Source of the DNA: Fuerstiella sp.
GTDB lineage: Bacteria > Planctomycetota > Planctomycetia > Planctomycetales > Planctomycetaceae
Assembly (NCBI GenBank): GCA_029247265.1
Contig: JAQWLN010000127.1
Coordinates: 1 to 64,000 of the forward strand
Length of the DNA stretch: 64,000 nucleotides
Reading direction: 5' to 3'
Numbering within the stretch: position 1 is the first letter of the stretch; the number at the start of each line of letters is the position of its first letter. The translations under genes were made by a program, and so were the position numbers. Under the pieces are notes generated by a model. That model was not told the DNA's origin, ran no database searches, and saw only the letters and a list, made by a program, of their open reading frames with translations. This document shows, one piece after another, positions 1-8,442 of this stretch.

Positions 1-573
1 CTGTTGATCGCCGCGATTCTTGCTGCTGCCATGAGTACGGTTGATTCCTCGCTGAACAGTTCAGCCACGTTGCTGTTGTGCGACGTCAGAAATCGGTTCT
101 TTGTCAGCAATACGGAACTGTCCGCCGACGCCGCAAAACGCGCAGCGGCGGCAGAACTTCGATTTCTGCGAGTCATGACTGTTGTTCTGGGCGTCGCCGG
201 TATCGCTGTTGCCCTGGCAATGATGGACATTAAGTCGATGCTGGATGTCTGGTGGAAGATATCAGGAGTCCTTAGCGGGGGGACATTAGGTCTGATCCTG
301 CTGGCTCGGTTTACAAACGCAATCGGGGCCTTCGGATCCGGATTGGGAGTCATTGTCGGCATCACATCCATTTTTGCGATTGTGCTGGCGGATATGCAGA
401 GTCCTCCCGAATGGATGATACCGCTATGCGATGCAACACGCCCAATTCTGGATTATGTTCACCCGTTAATGGCAATCGTAGTGGCCACGCTGCTGGTGGT
501 TATTATCGGAGCTATCTTTTCGTCGAGAGACAAATCCGTGCATGGACACCAGACAGGTCGCGACAGTGCATAG
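1..573 (+). CDS. Sodium:solute symporter (SSS family), C-terminal part
   Basis: The frame is open from the first base, so the gene begins outside the window; about 190 residues are visible. The opening segment ending in ALAAAMSTVDSSLNS matches the small-residue, Ser-rich helix of solute:sodium symporters, whose general form is AALMSTADS. Two or three further hydrophobic segments follow (about residues 58-75, 85-102 and 107-128, with one near 155-170), then a short charged tail. The family couples sodium entry to uptake of sugars, amino acids or other solutes in the inner membrane; the substrate cannot be read from this fragment. The next gene, deoA, begins 30 bases on, so nucleoside uptake is possible but only an inference from position. 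Confidence 0.85.
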   Translation: MLIAAILAAAMSTVDSSLNSSATLLLCDVRNRFFVSNTELSADAAKRAAAAELRFLRVMTVVLGVAGIAVALAMMDIKSMLDVWWKISGVLSGGTLGLILLARFTNAIGAFGSGLGVIVGITSIFAIVLADMQSPPEWMIPLCDATRPILDYVHPLMAIVVATLLVVIIGAIFSSRDKSVHGHQTGRDSA

Positions 574-603
574 CTGGCCTGACAGGTGTTATTCAGGAAC
601 GCG

Positions 604-1908
604 ATGTTGATTCCCGCACAGATCATTGCCAGAAAACGCGATGGAGCAGAACTATCTGATAAGGAAATCGCGTTCTTTGTCACTGGTTTTACGGATGAAA
701 CAATTCCGGACTACCAAATGTCCGCTCTGGCGATGGCCATCTACCTGAACGGGATGAAAGATCGTGAAACCGCAGTGCTCACTCAGCAAATGCTGCAGTC
801 CGGCACGACTTTGCAGTGGCCGGATGACGGACACAGTCGCATCGATAAACACTCAACAGGTGGCGTTGGTGACAAGACATCAATCCCGCTGGCGCCGCTG
901 CTGGCGTGTCTGGGATTCCGTGTCCCGATGCTGTCCGGCCGAGGCCTGGGTGCAACCGGTGGCACGCTGGACAAACTGGAGTCCATCTCTGGTTTTCGCA
1001 CAGATCTGTCGCTGGACGAGATTCAGGGACTGACCCAGGAAGTCGGGTGCGTCATCACGGGAGCATCAAGCGAACTGGCTCCGGCAGATCGAAAGCTGTA
1101 CGCGTTGCGCGACGTCACGGCAACAGTCCCGTCAATTCCACTCATCACTGCCAGTATCATGAGCAAGAAGCTGGCCGAAACTCTGGATGCCCTGGTGCTG
1201 GATGTGAAGTTTGGCTCGGGCGCGTTTATGAAAACGCGACAACAGGCAACACAGCTGGCTCATTCGCTCGTGCGTACCGGAAACCGCATGGGAGTCACGA
1301 CCACAGCGTTGCTGACCGACATGAATCAGCCACTGGGACGAATGTGCGGAAACGCACTCGAAGTCAGTGAATCAATAGCCGTCATGAAAGGCGGTGGTCC
1401 TCATGACGTGCGATTACTCACGATAGAACTCGCTGTCGAAATCCTGTTATCCACGGGGACAGAATCGAACCGTGTTGCAGCTGCCGAAACCGCGTCAAGG
1501 TTGCTGGACAGCGGATCCGTATTCGAAAAATACTGTCAGATGGTGCGGGCTCAGGGCGGAGATCCTGATGCTGAAATCAAGATCGCACACTGTTCTGACG
1601 TTACCGCAGCAAGGTCAGGCGTTGTATCCGAAATCGATGCTGAACAACTGGGAGCATCGATCATCTGGATGGGAGGGGGACGCGTGCAAATGACCGACCG
1701 GATCGACCACGCCGTGGGACTGGAAATGCTTGTCAGAGTCGGCGACGCCGTGCAAAAAGACCAGCCAGTCGTGAGGGTATTCTGTAAGGACTCAGAGGAG
1801 TATGCTTTGCCAATTCAAAAAGCGATAACGGTGTCAGATGAGGCCGCACCTTTGCCATTGATCGTCGACAGAATCGGAAAGCAACAGGAATCAGGGACTG
1901 TCGAGTGA
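604..1908 (+). CDS. deoA: Thymidine phosphorylase
   Basis: A 434-residue protein of the pyrimidine-nucleoside phosphorylase family, which splits thymidine with phosphate to give thymine and deoxyribose-1-phosphate in the cytoplasm. The family signature KHSTGGVGDK lies at residues 82-91, followed by SGRGLGATGGTLDKLESI, the LAPADRKLYALRD segment, SIMSKKLAE and FGSGAFM. The C-terminal part with VSEIDAEQLG and MGGGR resembles E. coli DeoA, as does the length. I place the start at the ATG at 604 because the proteobacterial proteins also begin MF/ML-AQxII; a GTG at 586 would add six residues. The 3' end overlaps the convergent flippase gene by 18 bases. Assignment to DeoA rather than the Gram-positive Pdp is by sequence resemblance. 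Confidence 0.95.
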   Translation: MLIPAQIIARKRDGAELSDKEIAFFVTGFTDETIPDYQMSALAMAIYLNGMKDRETAVLTQQMLQSGTTLQWPDDGHSRIDKHSTGGVGDKTSIPLAPLLACLGFRVPMLSGRGLGATGGTLDKLESISGFRTDLSLDEIQGLTQEVGCVITGASSELAPADRKLYALRDVTATVPSIPLITASIMSKKLAETLDALVLDVKFGSGAFMKTRQQATQLAHSLVRTGNRMGVTTTALLTDMNQPLGRMCGNALEVSESIAVMKGGGPHDVRLLTIELAVEILLSTGTESNRVAAAETASRLLDSGSVFEKYCQMVRAQGGDPDAEIKIAHCSDVTAARSGVVSEIDAEQLGASIIWMGGGRVQMTDRIDHAVGLEMLVRVGDAVQKDQPVVRVFCKDSEEYALPIQKAITVSDEAAPLPLIVDRIGKQQESGTVE

Positions 1909-2985
1909 TGGATCCTGCTGCGGCATGACAGCTGAGTTTTCTTCCTGCTCCGTGTTCAATGTCTGACCCGGCGAATCCTGATCGACAGGATCGTCTGCCA
2001 CCTTGTTCAGATCAGAAACACGCATGCCCAGTGAATGCAGATAATGCAGCCCCAGAACGGTGACCGGAATGTACATGCTGATGTGGTAGTAAAGGGACGC
2101 TCCCAGCACCAGAGAAGGATCGATGTCGAGTCCCTGTGCGGCCATGCTGATGGCAAAACAGTATTGAATCACCCCGAAGTATCCCGGTGACGACGGAATC
2201 GTTACACCGATGGCGATCACGCCTGTAACGATCAATCCGGCCGTGGGTGTCACCGGCACATGAAATGCTCTCAGCGCGGTATACGCCAGAAGACCGTTCA
2301 GCAGCCACTGAACAATCGAATTCAACATGATCAGAAAAACGGTCCTGCCGCTTCTCAGTGCCGCCAGCCCGTGGGCTCCGGCACGCAGCATGTCGAGAAT
2401 TTTTCCGGTCAACGATTTGGGAATAAACGGAACCCACCCAATGATCGTTTCGGTGAGTTTCAGAAACCAGTCTGTCCAGATCAGGTAGAACGCCACACAG
2501 ATGACGACAAAGACGCAGCCGGCCGCCAAGAATATGGCACTTTTTCGATAGTCGTCGGGCAGGTCCTTCGTGAACATCAAGCCAACGCTGAACAGTCCCA
2601 GAATCGCCACCACGTCAAAGATTCGTTCCAGCACAACCGTGGAAAACACTGTGCTGAATGGAACTTTGTGCTGCTTGCGGACGACGAAGACACGAACAAA
2701 TTCACCCAGATGTGCCGGCAGAATGTTATTGGCTGCAAATCCGATCAGCAAAGGCGGGAACAGTTGGCGGGTAGTCAATGGCGTCACCGGAGACAGCAGC
2801 CATGACCACCTCAGGGCCTTCAGCCAATAGAAACCAAATAACATGGCCAGCATGAACGGCAGTGACAAATAATTGGCCTGTAAAAAACCGGCCTTGAGCT
2901 CCTCCAGCGATGTTCCTTTCATGGAATACGCAAAGCAGATCACAGAGACCACGATGCCGATAATCAGTCCAACCGCGCGTTTCAT
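1891..2985 (-). CDS. Lysylphosphatidylglycerol-synthase-like flippase domain membrane protein
   Basis: A 364-residue integral membrane protein with about seven or eight hydrophobic segments, of the LPG_synthase_TM (YbhN/AglD-type flippase-like) family. The conserved part is near residues 80-130: FAANNILPAHLGEFVRV, then VVLERIFDVVA. The segment TIPSSPGYFGVIQY near residue 265 is the second family hallmark. There is no C-terminal aminoacyl-transfer domain, so it is not a full MprF. Related proteins move lipid-linked molecules across the inner membrane; the substrate here is unknown. The ATG at 2985 is chosen; a TTG at 3006 would add seven residues. The hydrophilic tail is rich in Asp, Gln and Ser. 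The gene faces deoA and overlaps its end. Confidence 0.85.
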   Translation of the reverse strand: MKRAVGLIIGIVVSVICFAYSMKGTSLEELKAGFLQANYLSLPFMLAMLFGFYWLKALRWSWLLSPVTPLTTRQLFPPLLIGFAANNILPAHLGEFVRVFVVRKQHKVPFSTVFSTVVLERIFDVVAILGLFSVGLMFTKDLPDDYRKSAIFLAAGCVFVVICVAFYLIWTDWFLKLTETIIGWVPFIPKSLTGKILDMLRAGAHGLAALRSGRTVFLIMLNSIVQWLLNGLLAYTALRAFHVPVTPTAGLIVTGVIAIGVTIPSSPGYFGVIQYCFAISMAAQGLDIDPSLVLGASLYYHISMYIPVTVLGLHYLHSLGMRVSDLNKVADDPVDQDSPGQTLNTEQEENSAVMPQQDPSLDSP

Positions 2986-3328
2986 AGAGCTCTGCACCAG
3001 AGACAAAATAGAGTATTGATTGTTGTCGCGACCCGGGCCGGAATGATACGACGTGTGGGCGGCATTCGTGAAACGTCATTCGTATATTCGACAGTTTCAG
3101 TCTCTACTGTGAAACCAGCATCATCTGGCCTCTTCAGTCGCACACCCATACCACAGAGAATCACACACGAATGGCATTAGCGGCCGGAAACCGCTGTGGT
3201 CGGCCTGTACCGCTGGAACAAACGTGTTTGCCAGACTCCGCAGTACCAAATGTACCGCGCATTCTGCAATGTGGAGAGAACTCTCCTGGAAGACACAGGT
3301 GTGTGGCGGCTTCGTCAGACCGAAAAAT
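2986..3328. other. Intergenic stretch without a gene
   Basis: About 340 bases between the flippase start and the end of a decayed transporter gene. Frames here run antisense or are short and low in family-like features. It may hold the flippase promoter on the minus strand, but no convincing -35/-10 pair was seen. It could include decayed downstream sequence of the transporter remnant. Confidence 0.5.
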
Positions 3329-3733
3329 TCAGACGTCAACAGACACTTCAGCTTCCGAGACAGGCTGTTCCGCCTCGGGACATTTCCCGGGAAACAGGGC
3401 CAGCAGAGCAGGCAGAAACAACAGATCCGCAGGCAGAGCCACGGCCAGCGTCGTGCACGCCATGACGGCAAAACTGACATGTGGCGGCAATTGACTGGTT
3501 ATGACAGTGCCCAGTCCCGCAGTCATGACAACCGTTGTCAGCATCAATGCGCTGCCTACAGCAATAAACGTCTTTTCGTTGGCGACAAGTGCGCTGTGCC
3601 CACGACGCCGCTCCTCGTTGAAATGAACCAGATAGTGGATGGTGAAGCCGTGGCCAAAGCTCATACAGAACCTCATGGCGTCCTGTGAAACCGAGTGGCT
3701 CGATTCAGGAATGCCCGCACATGTTGTCGCCAA
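3329..3733 (-). pseudogene. Remnant of an RND/MMPL-type transporter (3' end only)
   Basis: A 134-codon minus-strand frame carries the end of an RND/MMPL transporter. The piece FGHGFTIHYLVHFNEERR aligns with GIVVDDTIHFLARYRDERR of the intact transporter at 37233-39722. It is followed by a transmembrane stretch with VVMTAGLGTVI and the terminal FLPALLALFPG (LLPALLKLFGG in the intact copy). The conserved acidic pair before TIH is lost. A neighbouring frame (about 3705-3830) continues with hydrophobic, RND-like sequence, which implies a frameshift, and nothing of the first 600 or more residues remains. It resembles a second remnant at 45829-46100 more than it resembles the intact gene. I infer a dead gene; no start or RBS is assignable. 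Confidence 0.75.
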
Positions 3734-3917
3734 CTGGATCGATCACAGCGTGGAAGTGCAGAACGATAACTACGCCTAGGTGGACGATCCCCATTTCGAA
3801 CAGTTCCACGAAATCGAGTCTCAAAAAGTGGCACACCAGACACGCAAACTGACGAAAACGCAGGAGAAACAGTGTGCCACCAAAAGGGCCGACCGTCCAC
3901 AAAAACCTATTCGCGCA

Positions 3918-3947
3918 ATAAAAAAGCACGGTCAAAAGACCGTGCTT
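3918..3947 (-). terminator. Rho-independent terminator of tRNA-Leu
   Basis: A perfect 10-bp stem (3924-3933 with 3938-3947, AAGCACGGTC and its complement) with a 4-nt loop. On the minus strand it is followed directly by a run of six T. It starts two bases after the 3' end of the tRNA, so it ends that transcript. Confidence 0.9.
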
Positions 3948-3949
3948 GA

Positions 3950-4034
3950 TGCCCTGGAGAGGAGTCGAACCTCCACGTCCATTACGGACACATGAACCTG
4001 AATCATGCGCGTCTGCCAATTCCGCCACCAGGGC
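3950..4034 (-). tRNA. tRNA-Leu (anticodon CAG)
   Basis: The minus strand folds into an 85-nt tRNA. The acceptor stem GCCCTGG pairs with CCAGGGC and is followed by discriminator A at 3950. The D-arm reads GCGGAATTGGCAGACGC. The anticodon stem CATGA/TCATG closes the loop TTCAGGT, giving anticodon CAG, which reads CUG. A long variable arm (GTGTCCGTAATGGACGT) marks a class II tRNA, and the T-arm is GGAGGTTCGACTCCTC. CCA is not encoded. A strong terminator follows at once. It is not next to integrase-like sequence, so no attachment site is claimed. Confidence 0.97.
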
Positions 4035-4461
4035 TGATGGCGAAGCGTTGCCGCCTCATCGACCTGAAACCATGCGGCTCAGATGGGCCGAATGCTACTC
4101 TCAGCAGACAGCACAGACAACCGGCAGGTTCAAAATTCTGGATCTTCGAAGGACTCGTTCCACCGACAGCCACAGGCGGGAATGGACTCCAGACGGTGGG
4201 ATGGCCGCAGCCTGGCAAAGCAGAGTCCGTTCATATGGGTACGTCTTCGTGCCTGGCACTGGAATTCCGAAATTCAGTCGATTCCGTGCAGCCGTGGTGC
4301 CCATGACATGATTTGAGCAATAATATGGTAACGAAGAACTCCCCCTGACGCAGCCCGGTCCGTAAGCCAACTCAGGCAGTCGAAAACAGACCGTTTGATC
4401 GCTCGAATCGCGACAGAATGTACCGACGACAGGGGAAAAGACTCACAGAAAGATAAACGCC
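4035..4461. other. Intergenic stretch between tRNA-Leu and an esterase gene
   Basis: About 430 bases. Several short frames on both strands cross it but none has a plausible RBS or a recognisable motif. It must hold the tRNA promoter on the minus strand and the esterase promoter on the plus strand. A TTGAAC hexamer (minus strand, 4133-4128) has no well-spaced -10. I see no further structure. Confidence 0.5.
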
Positions 4462-5322
4462 ATGTTCCGGGTCTCCAGGATGTTTCTGTTCGTTGTGATG
4501 GTTACCACCGGCCTGCCTCAAGTCACAACCGCTCAGCAGGTGAAAGCCCCGGCACAGAAGTATCTGACTGTCGAAGACATTCTATATCACGATGGCGACG
4601 ACCTGACGGAGTACATGACAGAGCGTTGTCGGTTAGATGTGTATCATCCTGCTCACGCACAGCAATTTCCCACGGTCGTGTGGTTCCATGGCGGAGGCTT
4701 GAAGGCCGGCGAACGGTCAGTCCCCAAGGCATTAGCGGAACAGGGAATCGCGGTTGTCGCCGTTAATTACCGCTTGCACCCTGAAGTCAAATCGCCAGCA
4801 TATATTGAGGACGCAGCGGCGGCTGTCGCATGGACGATCAAGAACATCGAAAATTATGGAGGGTGCGCCAGACGCGTCTTCGTCAGCGGTCATTCGGCCG
4901 GGGGATACCTGACCAGCATGATTGGACTGGACAAGCGGTGGTTGGCCCCGCACGAGATCGACGCCGATCAGATCGCCGGCCTGATTCCTTTCAGCGGGCA
5001 TACGATTACCCACTTCACAATCAGGGCAGAACGAGGCATCGATGGCAAACAACCGATCGTCGACGACATGGCACCCCTGTTTCACGTTCGTAAGGACGCG
5101 CCGCCCCTGCTTCTGATTACGGGAGACCGCGACCTAGAACTGCTGGGCCGCTACGAGGAAAACGCTTATCTTTGGCGGATGATGCAGGTGGTCGGCCATC
5201 CTGACACAGAACTGTTTGAACTGGAGGGATTCAACCACGGCCAAATGGCCGAACCCGCACATCCATTGCTACTGCGTTTCGTGCGGAAGATCAGCTCCGA
5301 GGTTGCCGACCCGACAGATTGA
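4462..5322 (+). CDS. Secreted alpha/beta hydrolase (carboxylesterase-like)
   Basis: A 286-residue alpha/beta hydrolase with an N-terminal signal peptide (hydrophobic residues 7-24, cleavage near TTAQQ). The oxyanion-hole motif HGGG is at residues 76-79 and the nucleophile elbow GHSAG at 143-147 (Ser145). The acid is probably Asp222 or Asp224 in TGDRD, and the base His259 in FNHG, so the triad is complete. This layout is that of the HSL/esterase group acting on ester bonds of small lipids, acylated sugars or polymers outside the cytoplasm; the natural substrate is not visible. It stands alone, with at least 280 bases free on both sides. The start is the ATG at 4462, which precedes the signal peptide. 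Confidence 0.9.
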   Translation: MFRVSRMFLFVVMVTTGLPQVTTAQQVKAPAQKYLTVEDILYHDGDDLTEYMTERCRLDVYHPAHAQQFPTVVWFHGGGLKAGERSVPKALAEQGIAVVAVNYRLHPEVKSPAYIEDAAAAVAWTIKNIENYGGCARRVFVSGHSAGGYLTSMIGLDKRWLAPHEIDADQIAGLIPFSGHTITHFTIRAERGIDGKQPIVDDMAPLFHVRKDAPPLLLITGDRDLELLGRYEENAYLWRMMQVVGHPDTELFELEGFNHGQMAEPAHPLLLRFVRKISSEVADPTD

Positions 5323-5602
5323 TATCTACCCGGTAAAAAGATCAGAAAAATAGTCATCCGTACCCAGAAATCAGCGTTTCGCCGAATAACCACGCAAAGG
5401 AACTCATACCGACCATGGTCCGATTGTCCTGTCCGATCGATGTTTTCGGCGTTCTCTGCACACAGAATCGAATCCTGGTTGAACGAGTTTCGGATTGGTC
5501 TGAGACGGAATCGGAATCGATGTACTCCAGCTGTTGAAAGACGGCTGCGACACCTTAACATGCCCGCCAAGTCACACTTGGCGGTCATAAACTCCTCATC
5601 CG

Positions 5603-7297
5603 ATGGTGAATCCCTTGGACATTTCTGCAATTGTTGATCTGGTCTGCGGAATCGTGGGCGGACTCGGCCTGTTCCTGTTGGGCATGAAGAACATGTCCGA
5701 AGGAATGCAGGCAGTCGCTGGTACCGGTCTGCGGCGCATGATCAGCGCCGTCACGAACAACCGAATCGCCGCCACGATTGTCGGTGTTGTCGTCACATGT
5801 GTGGTGCAATCCAGTTCCGTAACTACGGTGATGGTGGTGGGATTTGTCAACAGCGGCGTCATGGAACTGACGCAGGGCATTGGCGTGATCATGGGGGCCA
5901 ACATCGGCACGACAGTTACCGGCTGGATTCTGGTACTGAAGGTGGGGAAATACGGACTGCCGCTGCTGGGCGGTGCTGCGTTTGTTTATTTGTTTTCGAA
6001 GGGGGACCGCTGGCGGTACTGGGCCATGGCATTTATGGGCGTGGGCATGGTCTTCTTCGGCTTGGAACTGATGAAAGACGCGTGTTCGATTATCAAGGAA
6101 ATCCCAGCATTCGAAACCTGGTTTCAGAGATTCCAGGCGGATAGTTATGTCGGCGTTTTGCAGTGTGCTCTGGCCGGCTGCGTGCTGACCACACTGGTGC
6201 AATCTTCGTCAGCGACTCTTGGCATCACGATTTCTCTGGCATCCCAGGGCATCATTCCCTACGAAACAGCGGCGGCGCTGGTCCTTGGCGAGAACATCGG
6301 AACCACCATCACGGCCATCCTTGCTTCCCTGGGAGCGACCACGAATGCCCGCCGAGCCGCCTACTTTCACGTGGTCTTCAACCTGATCGGCGTGTTATGG
6401 ATCACCCTGATCTTTCAATGGTACATCGTGGTAATTCAGTCGATCGTCCAGCTCGACGTGACACACATCGTGATGGTGGACGGAAAGGAAACGTTTCCGA
6501 ACAGTACACCAATGATTGCAGCCACGCATTCCGTCTTCAACGTAGTGAACACAATTCTGTTTCTGCCATTCATGCCGTGGTTTGTGAAAATGCTGAACCA
6601 ACTGGTGCCGTCAAAGGAATTCAAAGAGAAGCCACGCCTGACGGACCTGGACATTCGAATTCTGGAAACTCCATTGCTGGCCATCGAGCAGTCGCGGAAA
6701 GAAGTTGAAAAGATGAGCGTCGGTTGTTCCAAGATGCTGGAATGGCTGGCAGAACTGCTGCAGCAGGATGAACCGGACAAAGCGCTCGCGGACCGTCTGA
6801 GACAGCGGGAACAGGTGCTGGATTCAATGCAGGATGAAATCGCGGAATTCATCACGAATCTGCTGGCCGGCAATGTTCCCCATTCGGTTGCTGACGAAGC
6901 ACGGCAGCAGTTACGAATGGCTGACGAATATGAATCGGTCAGTGACTACATAGTCAACCTGGATAAATTCGACCGCAAACTGCGTCGAGACGGACATCGC
7001 TTCACTGCAGAACAGCGGGAAGGACTCGCAGAACTCAATCGTTACGTTGCGGACTACCTTGCTGCAGTCAATGAGGCATTATCGCAGGAAAACCGCAGTG
7101 TTCTGACAAAGACGGACGCAATGTCCAAGCGAGCGCGGAATGAGATTAAACAATTGCGTCGTAAGCACCTGGAAGATCTTTCCAGCGGTTCCATCGCACC
7201 ACTTGTCAGCGTGGCCTATATGGCGACGCTGAACGCTTATGCCCGTGTGCGAGATCATTCTCACAACATTGCGGAAGTCGTATCGGGCGAAAAGTAA
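5603..7297 (+). CDS. Na/Pi cotransporter family protein with PhoU-like tail
   Basis: A 564-residue membrane protein of the Na+/phosphate cotransporter II (NptA/YjbB) family. The two inverted QSSS repeats typical of the family are present: VVQSSSVTTVMVVGF near residue 70 and LVQSSSATLGI near residue 200. Each is followed by a GANIGTT or GENIGTT motif. About nine hydrophobic segments fill residues 10-340. Residues 355-560 are hydrophilic and helical, with the heptad pattern of a PhoU-like domain, as in the bacterial two-domain members. The predicted role is sodium-driven phosphate transport, possibly export, across the inner membrane. An MBL-fold hydrolase begins 24 bases downstream and may share the transcript; if that enzyme releases phosphate, the pair makes sense (inference). 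Confidence 0.93.
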   Translation: MVNPLDISAIVDLVCGIVGGLGLFLLGMKNMSEGMQAVAGTGLRRMISAVTNNRIAATIVGVVVTCVVQSSSVTTVMVVGFVNSGVMELTQGIGVIMGANIGTTVTGWILVLKVGKYGLPLLGGAAFVYLFSKGDRWRYWAMAFMGVGMVFFGLELMKDACSIIKEIPAFETWFQRFQADSYVGVLQCALAGCVLTTLVQSSSATLGITISLASQGIIPYETAAALVLGENIGTTITAILASLGATTNARRAAYFHVVFNLIGVLWITLIFQWYIVVIQSIVQLDVTHIVMVDGKETFPNSTPMIAATHSVFNVVNTILFLPFMPWFVKMLNQLVPSKEFKEKPRLTDLDIRILETPLLAIEQSRKEVEKMSVGCSKMLEWLAELLQQDEPDKALADRLRQREQVLDSMQDEIAEFITNLLAGNVPHSVADEARQQLRMADEYESVSDYIVNLDKFDRKLRRDGHRFTAEQREGLAELNRYVADYLAAVNEALSQENRSVLTKTDAMSKRARNEIKQLRRKHLEDLSSGSIAPLVSVAYMATLNAYARVRDHSHNIAEVVSGEK

Positions 7298-7320
7298 GTC
7301 AGCCGCAGTAGAAAGATCGC

Positions 7321-8244
7321 TTGTCATTGTCCGCCGCCGAACTTCCTTCCGATTCAGGGCCCGACTCGCCTCATTTGATTCTAATGGGGACGGGCACCAG
7401 TGTCGGCGTTCCGATCGTAGGTTGTGAATGTCCCGTATGTACGTCGCAGAACCCAAAGAACCAACGCACTCGGACCGGCGTCTTGGTCCGCGCACCTGGC
7501 GGCGAATTTGTAATTGACACCGGGCCGGAACTTCGACTGCAGCTGCTGCAGAACAAGGCGTCACTCATCAGGGCCGCCGTCTTCACTCACGCTCATGCCG
7601 ATCATGTCATGGGCCTGGATGATCTGCGAATTTTCGGTTTTCGCATTGAGAACCAGCTTTTAGCGGAAGCGGAACGGATTGCCGCCGCCAACGGCGACGA
7701 CTTTGATCGTGATCAGTTTCGCCGCTCAGGCGCGGGAAGTATTCCGCTGTTCTGCGAAGAGACCGTGGAAGAAAACATCCGTCATATTTTTCATTACGCA
7801 TTTGCTGACCCGACGCAGCATGCTCATCGCTTTGCCGTCCCAAGACTCACATTTCAGCGAATTGAAGCGGGGCAGGCCTTCGACGTGCTGGGACTTCGGA
7901 TGCTGCCCATCCGCCTGCACCACGGAAGACTGCCAATCGTGGGATATCGCATCGGCGACGTTGCCTTCTGTACCGACGTGTCCACCATACCGGCCGACAG
8001 CCGGGAGATGCTGACCGGACTGGACACATTGGTCATTGATGCGCTGCGGCACAAGCCACACCCCACTCATATGCACGTCGCGGAAGCAGTGAAGTGGCAC
8101 GAACGGCTGAGGCCTCGACGCACCATCCTGACCCACATGGCTCATGACCTGGACTATGATTCGCTGGCTAGTGAACTACCGGATGGCGTAGAACCCGGGT
8201 ACGACGGATTGAAAATCAATATTTCCGCAACAAAACCTGCCTGA
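7321..8244 (+). CDS. MBL-fold metallohydrolase, PhnP-like phosphodiesterase
   Basis: Residues 20-300 form a metallo-beta-lactamase fold of the PhnP type (phosphoribosyl cyclic phosphodiesterase). The start of the fold is LMGTGTSVGVP, followed by a Cys cluster (Cys35, Cys37, Cys40) that in PhnP binds a structural zinc. The dinuclear metal site HAHADH is at residues 90-95, and later ligands are seen in RLHHGRL, FCTDVS and LTHMAHDLDYD. No C-P lyase genes are nearby, so the substrate may be another cyclic phosphodiester. The start is uncertain: the annotated TTG at 7321 is 24 bases after the upstream stop and has a purine-rich stretch before it, while the ATG at 7384 would cut into the first beta strand. 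Confidence 0.88.
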   Translation: MSLSAAELPSDSGPDSPHLILMGTGTSVGVPIVGCECPVCTSQNPKNQRTRTGVLVRAPGGEFVIDTGPELRLQLLQNKASLIRAAVFTHAHADHVMGLDDLRIFGFRIENQLLAEAERIAAANGDDFDRDQFRRSGAGSIPLFCEETVEENIRHIFHYAFADPTQHAHRFAVPRLTFQRIEAGQAFDVLGLRMLPIRLHHGRLPIVGYRIGDVAFCTDVSTIPADSREMLTGLDTLVIDALRHKPHPTHMHVAEAVKWHERLRPRRTILTHMAHDLDYDSLASELPDGVEPGYDGLKINISATKPA

Positions 8245-8247
8245 GAA

Positions 8248-8349
8248 TTGCCATCACTGGCATTCTGAATGAATGCAATGCCAGCTACTGGAATCCTGCG
8301 TCCGCTGACGCCACGATTTCCGTACTGATTGCTGAATTCATCAGCAATC
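8248..8349. repeat. Cluster of inverted repeats between MBL hydrolase and psd
   Basis: TGGCATT (8258-8264) can pair with AATGCCA (8277-8283) or, for its first five bases, with TGCCA (8249-8253), so two folds exclude each other. A separate perfect 9-bp hairpin GATTGCTGA/TCAGCAATC lies at 8327-8335 and 8341-8349. No T-run follows, so simple intrinsic termination is unlikely. It could be an mRNA-processing or regulatory leader of psd, or chance. Confidence 0.4.
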
Positions 8350-8442
8350 GGGTACTGCTGATCGTTCGTCCAGGCTCTCACGGGCTCAGCTACGAATTTT
8401 GAAAAGTCGCCATCACACAGGTGCAGGTTGAGAACGCTTCCA

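Noticed and set aside
3950-4034. tRNA-Leu as an integration site for the accessory island
   Set aside because: The island lies 20 kb away and no repeated tRNA 3' end or integrase was found.
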